DNA of 57,897 nucleotides from an uncultured Muribaculaceae bacterium. GTDB taxonomy: Bacteria; Bacteroidota; Bacteroidia; Bacteroidales; Muribaculaceae. A program made the translations under genes and the position numbers. The stretch covers positions 1-57,897 of the forward strand of contig CAJUOC010000015.1 of the NCBI GenBank assembly GCA_910587925.1, read 5' to 3'. Under the pieces are notes generated by a model. The model saw only the letters and a list, made by a program, of their open reading frames with translations. It made no database searches and had not been told where the DNA came from. Shown in pieces: positions 23,199 to 31,546 of the stretch. Each line of letters begins with the position of its first letter. The stretch's first letter is position 1.

Positions 23199-25193
23199 TC
23201 AGTGACGGCGGTGGTGGCCGGGATACTCCTTGGTCGACAGACCGAATCCGCTATCGTACTGCACGAAGCGACCCAGGTGGTCGCCCACCAGCGAGGCGTA
23301 GAGGCTCTGGGCGTTTACGTCGGGGTAGTGCTCGCGCACATAGTCGGCCAGTTCGTCGAGGGAGACAGGCTCGGTGTGCTGCTCCATGCAGTCGCGCAGC
23401 AGGTCGCGCATACTGCCAAAGTAGATGTGGCTCCACTCGGCCAGGGCGTATGTCGACCGCTTGCCCACGGCTCGTATGCGCGGGTCGGTCCACATCTGGC
23501 GCCGCAGTTGCTCGGGCTCGGTAAATCTATGCTCGGGGCAGCGGCGCTTGAAGCGACGGAATATCTCGTCGATGCGCAGCGGCTCCCCTGCGAGGCGCAG
23601 TATGTCGACACACTCGGCGGCCACATCGACCCACGTGCGCGGCAGTATCACGCGACCCTCGCCGGCGTCGTCGCAGCCCATGCAGTGCAGTGCGATATGG
23701 CGGGCGACATCTCTCACATCGGGGTCAGACGCATCGAGGCCGCACTGCCCGGCCAGCTCGGCCGCGGTCATGGTGACGGCGGCCGTGCGCCGCTGCTGCA
23801 CTATGGCGTCGATGCGCTCGAAGATGGCTTTGCCGCCGGTCTTCTCCGACAGGTCGCCGCGCATGGCTATGGCAAAGTCGCCCCACTCATACATGGTGGC
23901 CGCCACTGTGAGCGAGCAAAGGTGGAGCAGCCCGCGCAGAGATGCCTGCGGCGCCTCGATGGCGCGTATCTTCGCCAGCGGCGAGTCTGACGCCGTACTC
24001 AGATACGGTGTGCCGAATATCTCGGGGTACATCTCGGCCGGGCGATAGCTCGTGTACCACTCGGTGGCGAGCATCGCGGGCCCGGCGTCGACTATCTGGC
24101 GCACCCGCTCGCTCGACAGACGGTGGCGCGAGGCCACGGTCTTGTATGATTGCGGGCGGTTGTCGATGATGCCGCGGGCCTCGCGGTAGATGCGGTCGCT
24201 GCGGTGGTCGCTGTGGCGCAGATACGAGCATATGAGATGAAACATGGGTATGTGGCCGTGCTGAGTGTAGTACTCTAACACAAAGCGCCTCGACGGCCCG
24301 AAAAGGAAGGGGAAGAAGTACCTTGCGGCCCACAGGGTGGCCTGGCGGTCGTCGCCGCGCGCCACCTCGCGGAAGACGGCGGCGAAGTCGCCGTTCATGG
24401 CATATATCTCGGCGAGCGATTTCCTGACGATGCGTCCCGGGCAGAGCGACTGATACTCCTGCTCGCGGCAGCCAAATAGCTCCATGAGCCGGTACGGTGT
24501 GACGCCGGCCGACTCCAGCAGATTGACGGCGCGGGTCGACAGCCCTCGCTTCAGCAGCTCGTAGCGCTTGAGGATGATGCGCCTGCGCATGGGCGATACG
24601 AAGTGGTCCCACTCCTCGGTGGGCTTGAACGCGGCAGGGTCGGGTGGGGAGGCTATGGCCGCGGCCATGTCGGCCACGGCACGGCTTGCGGCGATATCGT
24701 CGTGGCAGGCGGCCAGTGCCACGGTCTTCCCGGCCAGGGCGAAGAGCGCGCGCCGGCGCGCCACCACCTGCAGCCGGGCCATACCGTCGGGGATGGCCAT
24801 CATGGTCTCGCGGCCGCCGGTGAGTATTTCCTCCAGGGCTTTGATGCCGCCGGGCTCCTCGGCCAGTATGCGCCTGTATGCCTCGGGTATCGATGCCATC
24901 GCCGTGCCGATTGCCGCGGCGAGTGTGCCGCGGCAGTTGCCGGAGTCGTCGGGCATGTCGCCGCCGTCGGGGCTGATGCCGTGCGCGAGAGCCTCGGCGG
25001 CGAGCGCCGCAATCTCAGCCTCGGCCTTGCGCCCCAGGCCGGCCAGCGCCGCGAAACGCATCCCGCCGGCATAGGCGTGCAGGATGCTCCCCAGAGAGGT
25101 GTAGCCGTGGCGCGCCAGAGCATTGTAGCTGCGGCGCGATATGAGATTCTTATCTAATAATGTCTTCAGCGTCGTGTGTCTTGCAAGGGACAT
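23199..25193 (-). CDS. Protein with alpha-CTD-like and sigma-4-like domains
   Basis: 664 residues. The N-terminus (about 1-65) reads LISRRSYNALARHGYTSLGS then LAGLGRKAEAEI, the helix-hairpin-helix pattern of the RNA polymerase alpha C-terminal domain. Around residues 350-370, YKTVASRHRLSSERVRQIVD matches the sigma-70 region 4 HTH. The C-terminal part (about 550-660) looks like one or two winged helices (RIDEIFRRFKRRCPEHRFTE). No catalytic domain is seen. It is probably a DNA- or RNA polymerase-binding regulator, but nothing shows its target. No clear promoter; it ends one base from the ATP-grasp-like gene. Confidence 0.65.
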   Translation of the reverse strand: MSLARHTTLKTLLDKNLISRRSYNALARHGYTSLGSILHAYAGGMRFAALAGLGRKAEAEIAALAAEALAHGISPDGGDMPDDSGNCRGTLAAAIGTAMASIPEAYRRILAEEPGGIKALEEILTGGRETMMAIPDGMARLQVVARRRALFALAGKTVALAACHDDIAASRAVADMAAAIASPPDPAAFKPTEEWDHFVSPMRRRIILKRYELLKRGLSTRAVNLLESAGVTPYRLMELFGCREQEYQSLCPGRIVRKSLAEIYAMNGDFAAVFREVARGDDRQATLWAARYFFPFLFGPSRRFVLEYYTQHGHIPMFHLICSYLRHSDHRSDRIYREARGIIDNRPQSYKTVASRHRLSSERVRQIVDAGPAMLATEWYTSYRPAEMYPEIFGTPYLSTASDSPLAKIRAIEAPQASLRGLLHLCSLTVAATMYEWGDFAIAMRGDLSEKTGGKAIFERIDAIVQQRRTAAVTMTAAELAGQCGLDASDPDVRDVARHIALHCMGCDDAGEGRVILPRTWVDVAAECVDILRLAGEPLRIDEIFRRFKRRCPEHRFTEPEQLRRQMWTDPRIRAVGKRSTYALAEWSHIYFGSMRDLLRDCMEQHTEPVSLDELADYVREHYPDVNAQSLYASLVGDHLGRFVQYDSGFGLSTKEYPGHHRRH

Positions 25194-25369
25194 ACCTAAG
25201 GCGTGGCAAGGAAATAATGGAATCGCGTGACGGCGGCAAATTTACAAAAAAATGTTTAAAAACCTTATATCTGCTTGAAAATATCCATTTTCTGTCGCAG
25301 ACACGCCCGCACGGTGCCGGACGACGGAGATTTTTTGTATATTTGACGTAGTCCAATATACTTGCGCCT

Positions 25370-25420
25370 CGGCAATGCTCAAATAAATTTGGCATTGCTC
25401 TCGGCTTTTGCGTATATTTG
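25370..25420 (+). promoter_or_regulatory. Promoter of the Crp/Fnr gene (duplicated module)
   Basis: TTTG (25388-25391), 21-base spacer, TATATTTG (25413-25420). Nearly identical over about 50 bases to the promoter of the tricorn-like protease (12313-12361, minus strand). Confidence 0.85.
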
Positions 25421-25461
25421 TAGCCCGATATTATAGCCTTCACTGCCGCAACATCCACGCT

Positions 25462-26049
25462 ATGGAAAATCTACTGCGACTGCTCAACCGCGAGTGTGAC
25501 CACACGCTGCCCGACCAGGACTGGCATGCCCTCTTCGAGCTGTGCCGGCCCGTGAGCCTTCGCCGCGGCCAGGTGCTCATAGAGGCGGGCGATGTGGAGC
25601 CGGATGTATATATAGTAAAGGAGGGTGTGATGCGCGGGGTCGACTTCGACGGCGAGCGCGAGCGCACCATCAGCTTTGGTCTGCCGGGCACGATATTCAG
25701 TTCGCGCCACTCGTTTTATGCAGGCCTGCCGTCGTACTACCGCGTGGAGGCCTGCTGCGACTCTGTGGTGCTCAAGGTATTGAAAGCCGACTATGTGGGG
25801 CTTATCGAGCGCAACCCGCGCTTTGCCATATGGGCGCTCCACTATGCGTGGTGCGAGCAGTTTTACAATGAATTGCGCCAGGCCACCGTGCACAACGGTA
25901 CTGCCGAGGAGCGCTACCGCCACATGCTGCGCACGCGTCCCGAGCTTACCGAGGCGGTGTCGCAGCGCGTGATAGCCTCGTACCTCGGAGTCACGCCCGA
26001 GTATCTTTGCCGTCTGAAGCGGCGTCTGCTCAAATCGGGGCTGAGGTAA
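25462..26049 (+). CDS. Crp/Fnr-family transcription regulator
   Basis: 195 residues, start MENLLRLLNRECDHTLPDQD. The cyclic-nucleotide-binding-like beta roll (about 25-115; LRRGQVLIEAGDVEPDVYIVKEG) is followed by a long helix and a C-terminal HTH (SQRVIASYLGVTPEYLCRLKRRLL). The cAMP-contact motif of Crp is not conserved and there is no N-terminal cysteine cluster for an FeS centre, so the signal is unknown. A near-consensus FNR-type palindrome lies six bases past its stop codon and ahead of the two secreted-protein genes, its probable targets. Confidence 0.88.
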   Translation: MENLLRLLNRECDHTLPDQDWHALFELCRPVSLRRGQVLIEAGDVEPDVYIVKEGVMRGVDFDGERERTISFGLPGTIFSSRHSFYAGLPSYYRVEACCDSVVLKVLKADYVGLIERNPRFAIWALHYAWCEQFYNELRQATVHNGTAEERYRHMLRTRPELTEAVSQRVIASYLGVTPEYLCRLKRRLLKSGLR

Positions 26050-26054
26050 AAGAT

Positions 26055-26070
26055 ATTGATATATGTCAAT
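26055..26070 (+). promoter_or_regulatory. Candidate Crp/Fnr-type operator
   Basis: ATTGATATATGTCAAT: TTGAT-N4-GTCAA, one base off the FNR consensus TTGAT-N4-ATCAA. Its centre lies about 42 bases before the start site predicted from the -7 box at 26093-26100, the class II activator position. Confidence 0.6.
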
Positions 26071-26092
26071 GTCGGGTCTGCCGGGCAATATG

Positions 26093-26100
26093 TAGCTTTG
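26093..26100 (+). promoter_or_regulatory. -7 box for the secreted-protein pair
   Basis: TAGCTTTG at 26093-26100. There is no TTTG or TTG at the -33 position, consistent with dependence on an activator bound at 26055-26070. The leader to the ATG at 26189 is about 85 bases. Confidence 0.6.
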
Positions 26101-26188
26101 CGGACGTAAGCGGTGTGTTATTTCCGGTGTAACACCTCTGTCGCTTGCATATGTCTATTGTCAGATTGCTTAACGAAACAAATTGCTT

Positions 26189-26674
26189 ATGAAACACATC
26201 TGTATCCTGTCTGTATGTGCTCTGATGGCATCGGCCACGGCTGCGCTCGGCGCTCCGCCGCAGCTCGCAGTGCTGGGCGCCGACGGCTCCGTGACTGCTG
26301 TGCACGCCGCGGGCGACATCGCCCGTATCACATTTGCCGACGGTGCCGCGACGGTGACAGGGCATGGCGGTACCGCCGCGGTGCATCCCACCGGCGAGGT
26401 CGCCCGCATCGTATTTGACTCCGACGGCGCCTACACTGCCGCTGCCGTCGATATCCCGGCGGCCGGCATTGTCGCCGTGACGCCCAACCCCGTCGACGGC
26501 TACTTTGCCGTCTCCGGCTGCGACGGCTCCACACTGGAGGTATACTCTGCGACGGGCGCCAGGGTGATGCGTGTCGACGACTACTCCGGCTCGCAGCTCG
26601 ATGCCTCGGCTCTCGCCCCGGGCATATACATTGTAAAGACTGATTCATTCACCGCCAAACTGATCAAACTATGA
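26189..26674 (+). CDS. Secreted protein with C-terminal sorting-like domain
   Basis: 161 residues: signal peptide MKHICILSVCALMASATAAL, two tandem copies of a DGS-type beta motif (LGADGSVTAVHAAGDIARITF; then GTAAVHPTGEVARIVF), shown here in pieces, and a C-terminal domain NPVDGYFAVSG ... LEVYSATGARV ... LAPGIYIVKTDS that resembles the type A C-terminal domain of type IX-secreted proteins. In gut Bacteroidales lacking T9SS this fold also occurs in ordinary surface proteins, so T9SS export is not claimed. It overlaps the next gene by four bases (ATGA). Confidence 0.7.
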   Translation: MKHICILSVCALMASATAALGAPPQLAVLGADGSVTAVHAAGDIARITFADGAATVTGHGGTAAVHPTGEVARIVFDSDGAYTAAAVDIPAAGIVAVTPNPVDGYFAVSGCDGSTLEVYSATGARVMRVDDYSGSQLDASALAPGIYIVKTDSFTAKLIKL

Positions 26675-27948
26675 AACATACCATACTCTTCTTACTTCTG
26701 CTGTGCGTGACCGGGCTGTCGGCTCCGGCGCAGGTCGTGGATGCCAACCGCGTGGTGCTCCACGGCAAAGACGGCTCGGTAAAAGCGTTTACCTTCGAGG
26801 GTCTCGATTATATGGACTTCGACAAGGTGGGCGAGGTGAGTGTGACGGCTACAGTCGTCGCCGATGCCGCCACCGACCACAGCATCACCGTAAATGTGGT
26901 GCCCTCGGCCGACTGTGCCTCGTATACCGTGACTGCCGCCGCCGACGGCGGCGATGCCGTGGCCACCGCCACCGGCTCGGGAGCGCAGCTGCTCGTAATC
27001 GACGGCCTCACGGCACTCACTGCCTACACCCTCACTTTCACCCCGCTCGACAAGTACGGTCTCGAGGGCACTGCGCTGACTCTGACAGCCACCAGCGGCT
27101 CGCCCGCACCCAAAATCGGCGACTACTACTATAGCGACGGCACATGGAGCGACGGAGGCCTGGTGAGCATCGACGCCGACGGCTGCAATGCCGTGTGGGC
27201 CGAGCCCAAGCCCGAGCCGCTGGCCGGCAAGACGGTCGTGGGCATCGTATGCGTGACCGACCCGTCGCGCATCGCTCCTGAAGACCGCGAGGCCGGATAC
27301 ACCCGCGGCTACGTGATTGCCTGCAAAAATGCCGTAGACCCCACCAAGAGCAATTTCGACAAGTATCCCGAGTCGATATGGTACGGCGCCCCGTACTCGG
27401 AAATCAGTGTCACCAAGGTGGCCAAGATAGGCTCGACCTGCTACGAGCGCATATCGGGCCTGGCCGACACCCGCGAGATGCTGGCGGCTTATCCCGATGA
27501 TGCTGCCACGGCTGTGCCCATGTTTCACTATTGCACGGCCGGATTCCCGGTCGAGGCTCCCGCGCAGTCGAGCGGCTGGTTTGTGCCCTCGACGGGCCAG
27601 CTGTGGGATTGCATAGCCAACTTCTGTAGCGGCAAGGTGGCCGAGAAACTCAGCGAGGCCCGCACCCTGCGCTACGACTTCACCGCATACTTCTCAGAGA
27701 AGACCGGCGAGCCTGTGCTTCACAATTTCATGCGTGTCTTTGAGAAGGTGCCCGCCGCCGACAAAGACGACATCACCCGCAACGACGCCGAGCGCGCCCC
27801 CACATCGATAGCCCTGCGCTCTTGCAACCGCTACGATACCGAGTCGGCCGTGCACTTCAACCTCGGCACCGACTCCGCCGGACTCATCGAGGGCATGGCC
27901 GGATGGTTTGACGAGGAAGGCCACGCCCGCCCGATGCTCGCATTCTGA
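26671..27948 (+). CDS. Large secreted surface-type protein
   Basis: 425 residues with signal peptide MKHTILFLLLLCVTGLSAPA. It has the same DGS-type motif near the start (VVLHGKDGSVKAFTFEGL), a fibronectin-type-III-like domain (about 50-140), and a C-terminal part with SSGWFVPSTGQLWDCI that resembles the DUF1566/FISUMP-type domains of Bacteroidetes surface proteins. Not an enzyme I can name. It is translationally coupled to the preceding gene and ends at a bidirectional terminator. Control by the adjacent Crp/Fnr regulator is inferred from the operator. Confidence 0.7.
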   Translation: MKHTILFLLLLCVTGLSAPAQVVDANRVVLHGKDGSVKAFTFEGLDYMDFDKVGEVSVTATVVADAATDHSITVNVVPSADCASYTVTAAADGGDAVATATGSGAQLLVIDGLTALTAYTLTFTPLDKYGLEGTALTLTATSGSPAPKIGDYYYSDGTWSDGGLVSIDADGCNAVWAEPKPEPLAGKTVVGIVCVTDPSRIAPEDREAGYTRGYVIACKNAVDPTKSNFDKYPESIWYGAPYSEISVTKVAKIGSTCYERISGLADTREMLAAYPDDAATAVPMFHYCTAGFPVEAPAQSSGWFVPSTGQLWDCIANFCSGKVAEKLSEARTLRYDFTAYFSEKTGEPVLHNFMRVFEKVPAADKDDITRNDAERAPTSIALRSCNRYDTESAVHFNLGTDSAGLIEGMAGWFDEEGHARPMLAF

Positions 27949-27964
27949 ATCACCCTATATATAT

Positions 27965-28002
27965 ACAAAAGGAGGCAGGCCGCGCGGCCTGCCTCCTTTT
28001 GT
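27965..28002. terminator. Bidirectional terminator
   Basis: A fully palindromic 38-base stretch: A-rich flank, GGAGGCAGGCCGCG stem with its complement, and TTTT on either strand. It separates the convergent secreted-protein and ychF genes. Confidence 0.92.
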
Positions 28003-28021
28003 AGTATATATATTTTATGTA

Positions 28022-29125
28022 TCAGACGTTGAAGCGGAAGTGCATGATGTCGCCGTCCTGCACCACATACTCCTTGCCCTCGACCGAGAGCTTGCCGGCC
28101 TCGCGCACGCCGCTCTCGCCGCCGAGAGCCACATAGTCGTCGTACTTGATTACCTCGGCGCGGATGAAGCCTTTTTCAAAGTCGGTATGGATGATACCGG
28201 CGCAGCGCGGAGCCTTGGAGCCGCGGATAAATGTCCAGGCCCGCACCTCGTCGGCGCCGGCGGTGAAGTATGTCTGAAGGTCGAGCAGATTGTATGCGGC
28301 GCGTATCAGGCGCGACACGCCCGACTCCTCCAGCCCTATCTCGGCCAGAAACTCGCGGCGCTCCTCGTAGGTGTCGAGCTCGGCTATCTCGCTCTCGGTC
28401 TGCGCGGCCACTATCATCAGGCCGGCGCCCTCCTCGCGGATGGCCTCGCGCACGGCGTCGACATACTTGTTGCCGTCGACCGCCGAGGCATCGTCGACAT
28501 TGCATACATACAGCACCGGCTTGGACGTGAGCAGGAAGAGCTCGCGCACAAACTTCTGCTCGTCGGGCGTCTCAAACTGTACCGAGCGCGCGGGTTTGCC
28601 GGCCTCCAGCGCCTCCTTGATGGGCTTGAGCACCTCATACTGCATCTTGGCCAGTTTGTCGCCGCCGGTCTGTGCCTGCTTCTGTGTCTTGGCGATGCGG
28701 GCCTCCACGGTCTCGAGGTCTTTGAGTATAAGCTCGTAGTCGATGATTTCCTTGTCTCGCACGGGGTCTACCGAGCCGTCGACGTGGGTGATATTGTCGT
28801 CGTCGAAGCAGCGCAGCACGTGCAGTATGGCGTCGGTCTCGCGTATGTTGGCAAGAAATTTATTGCCCAGGCCCTCGCCGCGCGATGCGCCTTTCACAAG
28901 GCCGGCGATGTCGACTATCTCCACCGTGGCCGGTACCACCGACCGCGGCTCGCACATCTCCACCAGGCGGTTGAGGCGCTCGTCGGGCACGGTGATGACG
29001 CCCACGTTGGGCTCGATGGTGCAGAATGGAAAGTTGGCCGACTGGGCTTTGGCGTTGCTCAGACAGTTGAAAAGTGTCGACTTACCCACGTTGGGCAGTC
29101 CGACTATGCCGCATTGTAATGCCAT
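28022..29125 (-). CDS. ychF: Redox-regulated ATPase YchF (OLA1-type)
   Basis: 367 residues. An Obg-like G domain with GLPNVGKSTLFN, DIAGLVKGASRGEGLGNKFL and an altered G4 region (NVDD) that in this family favours ATP over GTP, a coiled coil, and a C-terminal TGS domain (AWTFIRGSKAPRCAGIIHTD to YVVQDGDIMHFRFNV). It binds ribosomes and influences stress responses in other bacteria. It is a single gene between a bidirectional terminator and its own promoter. Confidence 0.97.
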   Translation of the reverse strand: MALQCGIVGLPNVGKSTLFNCLSNAKAQSANFPFCTIEPNVGVITVPDERLNRLVEMCEPRSVVPATVEIVDIAGLVKGASRGEGLGNKFLANIRETDAILHVLRCFDDDNITHVDGSVDPVRDKEIIDYELILKDLETVEARIAKTQKQAQTGGDKLAKMQYEVLKPIKEALEAGKPARSVQFETPDEQKFVRELFLLTSKPVLYVCNVDDASAVDGNKYVDAVREAIREEGAGLMIVAAQTESEIAELDTYEERREFLAEIGLEESGVSRLIRAAYNLLDLQTYFTAGADEVRAWTFIRGSKAPRCAGIIHTDFEKGFIRAEVIKYDDYVALGGESGVREAGKLSVEGKEYVVQDGDIMHFRFNV

Positions 29126-29167
29126 TGTATAGAAATGTCTTTAGTAGTGTCTTTGGTAATCAGGTCG

Positions 29168-29175
29168 CAAAGGTA
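29168..29175 (-). promoter_or_regulatory. -7 box of ychF
   Basis: TACCTTTG on the minus strand, about 40 bases before the ATG at 29125. No clear -33 element. Confidence 0.6.
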
Positions 29176-29195
29176 CTAAAAAACTGTGAGAAACG

Positions 29196-29228
29196 AAAAA
29201 GCGCCTGTCCTCGCGGCAGGCGCTTTTT
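29196..29228. terminator. Bidirectional terminator hairpin upstream of ychF
   Basis: AAAAAGCGCCTG ... CAGGCGCTTTTT: a 7-bp G+C stem extended by A/T on both sides. It could end the DUF6377 transcript, whose stop is at 29472, and isolate the ychF promoter. Confidence 0.8.
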
Positions 29229-29230
29229 CC

Positions 29231-29471
29231 GTGTCACTAACACTAAATACCTTAAACCATTAAATCCTTTTAATCTATTGCTGAATAACCTAAATAATAA
29301 CCTTGAATCTTAGACCTGAAATTATTTACATTGCAAATTTAGTACGGCGATGTGTCGATTTCATACATCATCTAAGCGCAATATAAATAAATATAAGCAA
29401 TAGAATTACGTTAACGCCAGTAACTCAGTGTATTATATCTATGCTATATATTGCGGAATATAAGACTTTAT
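29231..29471. other. AT-rich intergenic stretch, no gene seen
   Basis: About 240 bases, strongly AT-rich compared with everything around it. It includes short near-repeats such as TAAACCATTAAATCC, but no ORF of note, no tRNA and no convincing promoter pair. It is probably the 3' untranslated region of the DUF6377 gene; nothing else can be supported. Confidence 0.5.
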
Positions 29472-31055
29472 TTAGCTGTTTTGGCCGATTTTCAATATGT
29501 CGCGCTCGAAACTGTCACGCTCGATGGCCCGCGATCGCAGGCGGTTGCGGTATGTATACACGGTATTGAGCGACAGTCCGAGAAACTTCGCTATGGCCGG
29601 GCTCTCGCTCACGCCGAGGCGTATGAAGGCCGCGATGCGCAGCTCGGGGTTGAGGCGGTCGGGCGCAGGGCACTCTATCTGCTGGTCGGGGCGCAGCAGC
29701 CGGCCGACGGCAGCGATGAAGTCGGGATATATCTTGAGGATGGCTTTGTCGAAGGTCTCGTAAAACTGCTCGTTCATCTGGCGCAGTGCCTTGCCCGACT
29801 CGACGGTGGCGTAGAGGTCTTTGGTCTGATTGGCCTTGATTTTGCGGCCTACCAGGCGGTTGAAGTCCTGCATGGCGTCGATATATCCCGAGCATAGCCC
29901 GAGCAGCTGGGCGATGTATACATCCTTGGCCTGGCAGATGCTCTCGGTGCGTGTGCGTGCAAGCTCGGCATCGCGCAGGTCGTGGCGGCGCCGGTATAGT
30001 ATGGCGCCGAGGGCCGCCACGAGCAAGAGCAAGAGTATCAGGGCGGTGAGGGTGATGGCATCTTTGCGCATCTCGTGGAGCTGCATGGTGCGGAGCATTA
30101 CCGCAAGTGGAGAGCGGGAGCGGCGGTGTATGGGCTGGTGGCCGCTGCTCTCCAGTGTCTCGCCGGCCTGCGCCATATATGCAAGTGCGCGGTCAAAATC
30201 ACCCTCCTCATACATCTCACTGCCAAGCGTCTGTAGCGAGAATGCGTCGCCGTGGCCGTTGATGGCCTCGGCAGTGGCGGCCAGGGCGAGGTAATACAGA
30301 TACTCCTCGCGACGCTCGGGCCGGCGGGCATACAGCTCGGCGAGCATGGCTGCCGCCAGGCCGTGTACATCGGTGCCCGGCTCGAGCTCGTGCAGGGCCT
30401 CGAGCAGCTCGCCGGCCGCCGACAGTGTGTCGCCGTCGAGGGTCAACCGCTTGGCCTTGATGAGCTTGCGAGGTACGGGGCGGTCGCTCAGGTAGTCGTA
30501 TAGAGAGTCGAGGCATCCTCGCGCGAGACGGTGCATCTGCCGGCGCCGCTCGGCCACCGGTGTCACCCTCTCGGCATTGATGCAGAGCCGCGATTTCACA
30601 TCATACATAGTCTGGCGCTCCCGCATGCTCATGCGCGAGGGCGAGAGGCTGTCGAGCACCAGAAATGCCTCGGCGATGTATCCTCCTGCCGAGAGCCGCC
30701 GGGCGTATTCGATGAGTGCCGGCGTGAGGGGGATGGTGTCGTAGATATTCGACGAGTAGTCGTAAATAGCGCTGCGATAGGCAGATATTGCCGAGTCGGC
30801 ATTTACGGGTCCATACTCTGCGCCGAGCTCGCAGAGGAGGTGGCGCCGGCGGTCGGGGTCGGCGGCGAGCAGAAGCCTCAGCGAGTCGATGCGCATTTGG
30901 CGGGCTTCGATGGCGGCCGGCATCCTGTCGATAGCCTTGTCGAGGGCGTCGAGGGCGTCGTCGAGCGAGCGCGGCGGTTGACCGGTCCCGCCCGCTTTCA
31001 GCGGTAAGGCTATAGCGAGGGCGATGAGCAATTGGAGTAGGCGGCGGCTTATCAT
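29472..31055 (-). CDS. DUF6377-type membrane regulator with TPR-like and HTH domains
   Basis: 527 residues, start MISRRLLQLLIALAIALPLK (signal peptide or anchor). The periplasmic part (about 25-325) is all-helical and TPR-like. One membrane segment follows (ITLTALILLLLLVAALGAIL), then a coiled coil and a C-terminal HTH (SESPAIAKFLGLSLNTVYTYRNRL) of the LuxR/GerE type. This matches the DUF6377 architecture of Bacteroidales: a one-component sensor that could carry a periplasmic signal to DNA. Targets are unknown; the neighbouring LRR protein gene is possible because both sit beside long AT-rich leaders. Confidence 0.8.
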   Translation of the reverse strand: MISRRLLQLLIALAIALPLKAGGTGQPPRSLDDALDALDKAIDRMPAAIEARQMRIDSLRLLLAADPDRRRHLLCELGAEYGPVNADSAISAYRSAIYDYSSNIYDTIPLTPALIEYARRLSAGGYIAEAFLVLDSLSPSRMSMRERQTMYDVKSRLCINAERVTPVAERRRQMHRLARGCLDSLYDYLSDRPVPRKLIKAKRLTLDGDTLSAAGELLEALHELEPGTDVHGLAAAMLAELYARRPERREEYLYYLALAATAEAINGHGDAFSLQTLGSEMYEEGDFDRALAYMAQAGETLESSGHQPIHRRSRSPLAVMLRTMQLHEMRKDAITLTALILLLLLVAALGAILYRRRHDLRDAELARTRTESICQAKDVYIAQLLGLCSGYIDAMQDFNRLVGRKIKANQTKDLYATVESGKALRQMNEQFYETFDKAILKIYPDFIAAVGRLLRPDQQIECPAPDRLNPELRIAAFIRLGVSESPAIAKFLGLSLNTVYTYRNRLRSRAIERDSFERDILKIGQNS

Positions 31056-31075
31056 GGTGTCTTGATTTGGTGGTC

Positions 31076-31107
31076 CAAAGGTACAAAATCTTGCGATATT
31101 AACCAAA
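31076..31107 (-). promoter_or_regulatory. Promoter of the DUF6377 gene
   Basis: TTTG (31104-31107), 20-base spacer, TACCTTTG (31076-31083) on the minus strand. Confidence 0.75.
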
Positions 31108-31211
31108 AATATTGATATTTATGGCTATATTCCAAAATGTATAAATGTCAGATATACAGGCGTAATACTATATCATATGCTTATATTGTTCCGATTATGC
31201 AACATTTCGGC

Positions 31212-31242
31212 TTGTACAGTATGTCGCGATAGGGTAATTTTG
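31212..31242 (+). promoter_or_regulatory. Promoter of the candidate small RNA/leader
   Basis: TTG (31212-31214), 20-base spacer, TAATTTTG (31235-31242). A small palindrome GTCAA-TAT-TTGAC (31247-31259) sits just after the predicted start site and could be an operator. Confidence 0.6.
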
Positions 31243-31244
31243 CA

Positions 31245-31365
31245 ATGTCAATATTTGACTATGGTACATTCAAGGAGGGGCAGTACATGATAGCCCCCGC
31301 AAAACAAGATTAAGGATTTTCCGGTTTGCGACTCATACGAGGCTGCTTGTGATAAGCAGCCTTTT
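31245..31365 (+). ncRNA. Candidate structured small RNA or attenuated leader
   Basis: About 120 bases from a good promoter to a terminator-like hairpin. Three stem-loops can be drawn: GGGGC/GCCCC (31277-31297), CGCAAA/TTTGCG (31298-31330) and GGCTGCTT/AAGCAGCC (31341-31361) followed by TTTT. A tiny ORF of eight codons (Met-Ile-Ala-Pro-Ala-Lys-Gln-Asp) begins at 31287 after a purine-rich GGAGGGG. It could be an independent sRNA, or a leader controlling the LRR gene at 31547. I recognise no known family. Confidence 0.45.
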
Positions 31366-31546
31366 GTGTATCCGCAGGTGTAGGCGGCAGCTGACGTTTA
31401 TCTATATAGTAATGAGGGCTGTCGGGCTTGTAAAATTTTTTTAGCTTTTTTTGAAGCAGGAGTAAACATATCAGTGGCACGGGGTGTTAGAAATTTAACT
31501 TAATCGAAAAGCACCAAACGAAACTAACAATCTAAGCTTTACTGAT

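Noticed and set aside
26189..26674. Type IX secretion cargo
   Set aside because: The C-terminal domain resembles the sorting domain, but no T9SS gene is visible and similar folds occur without it.
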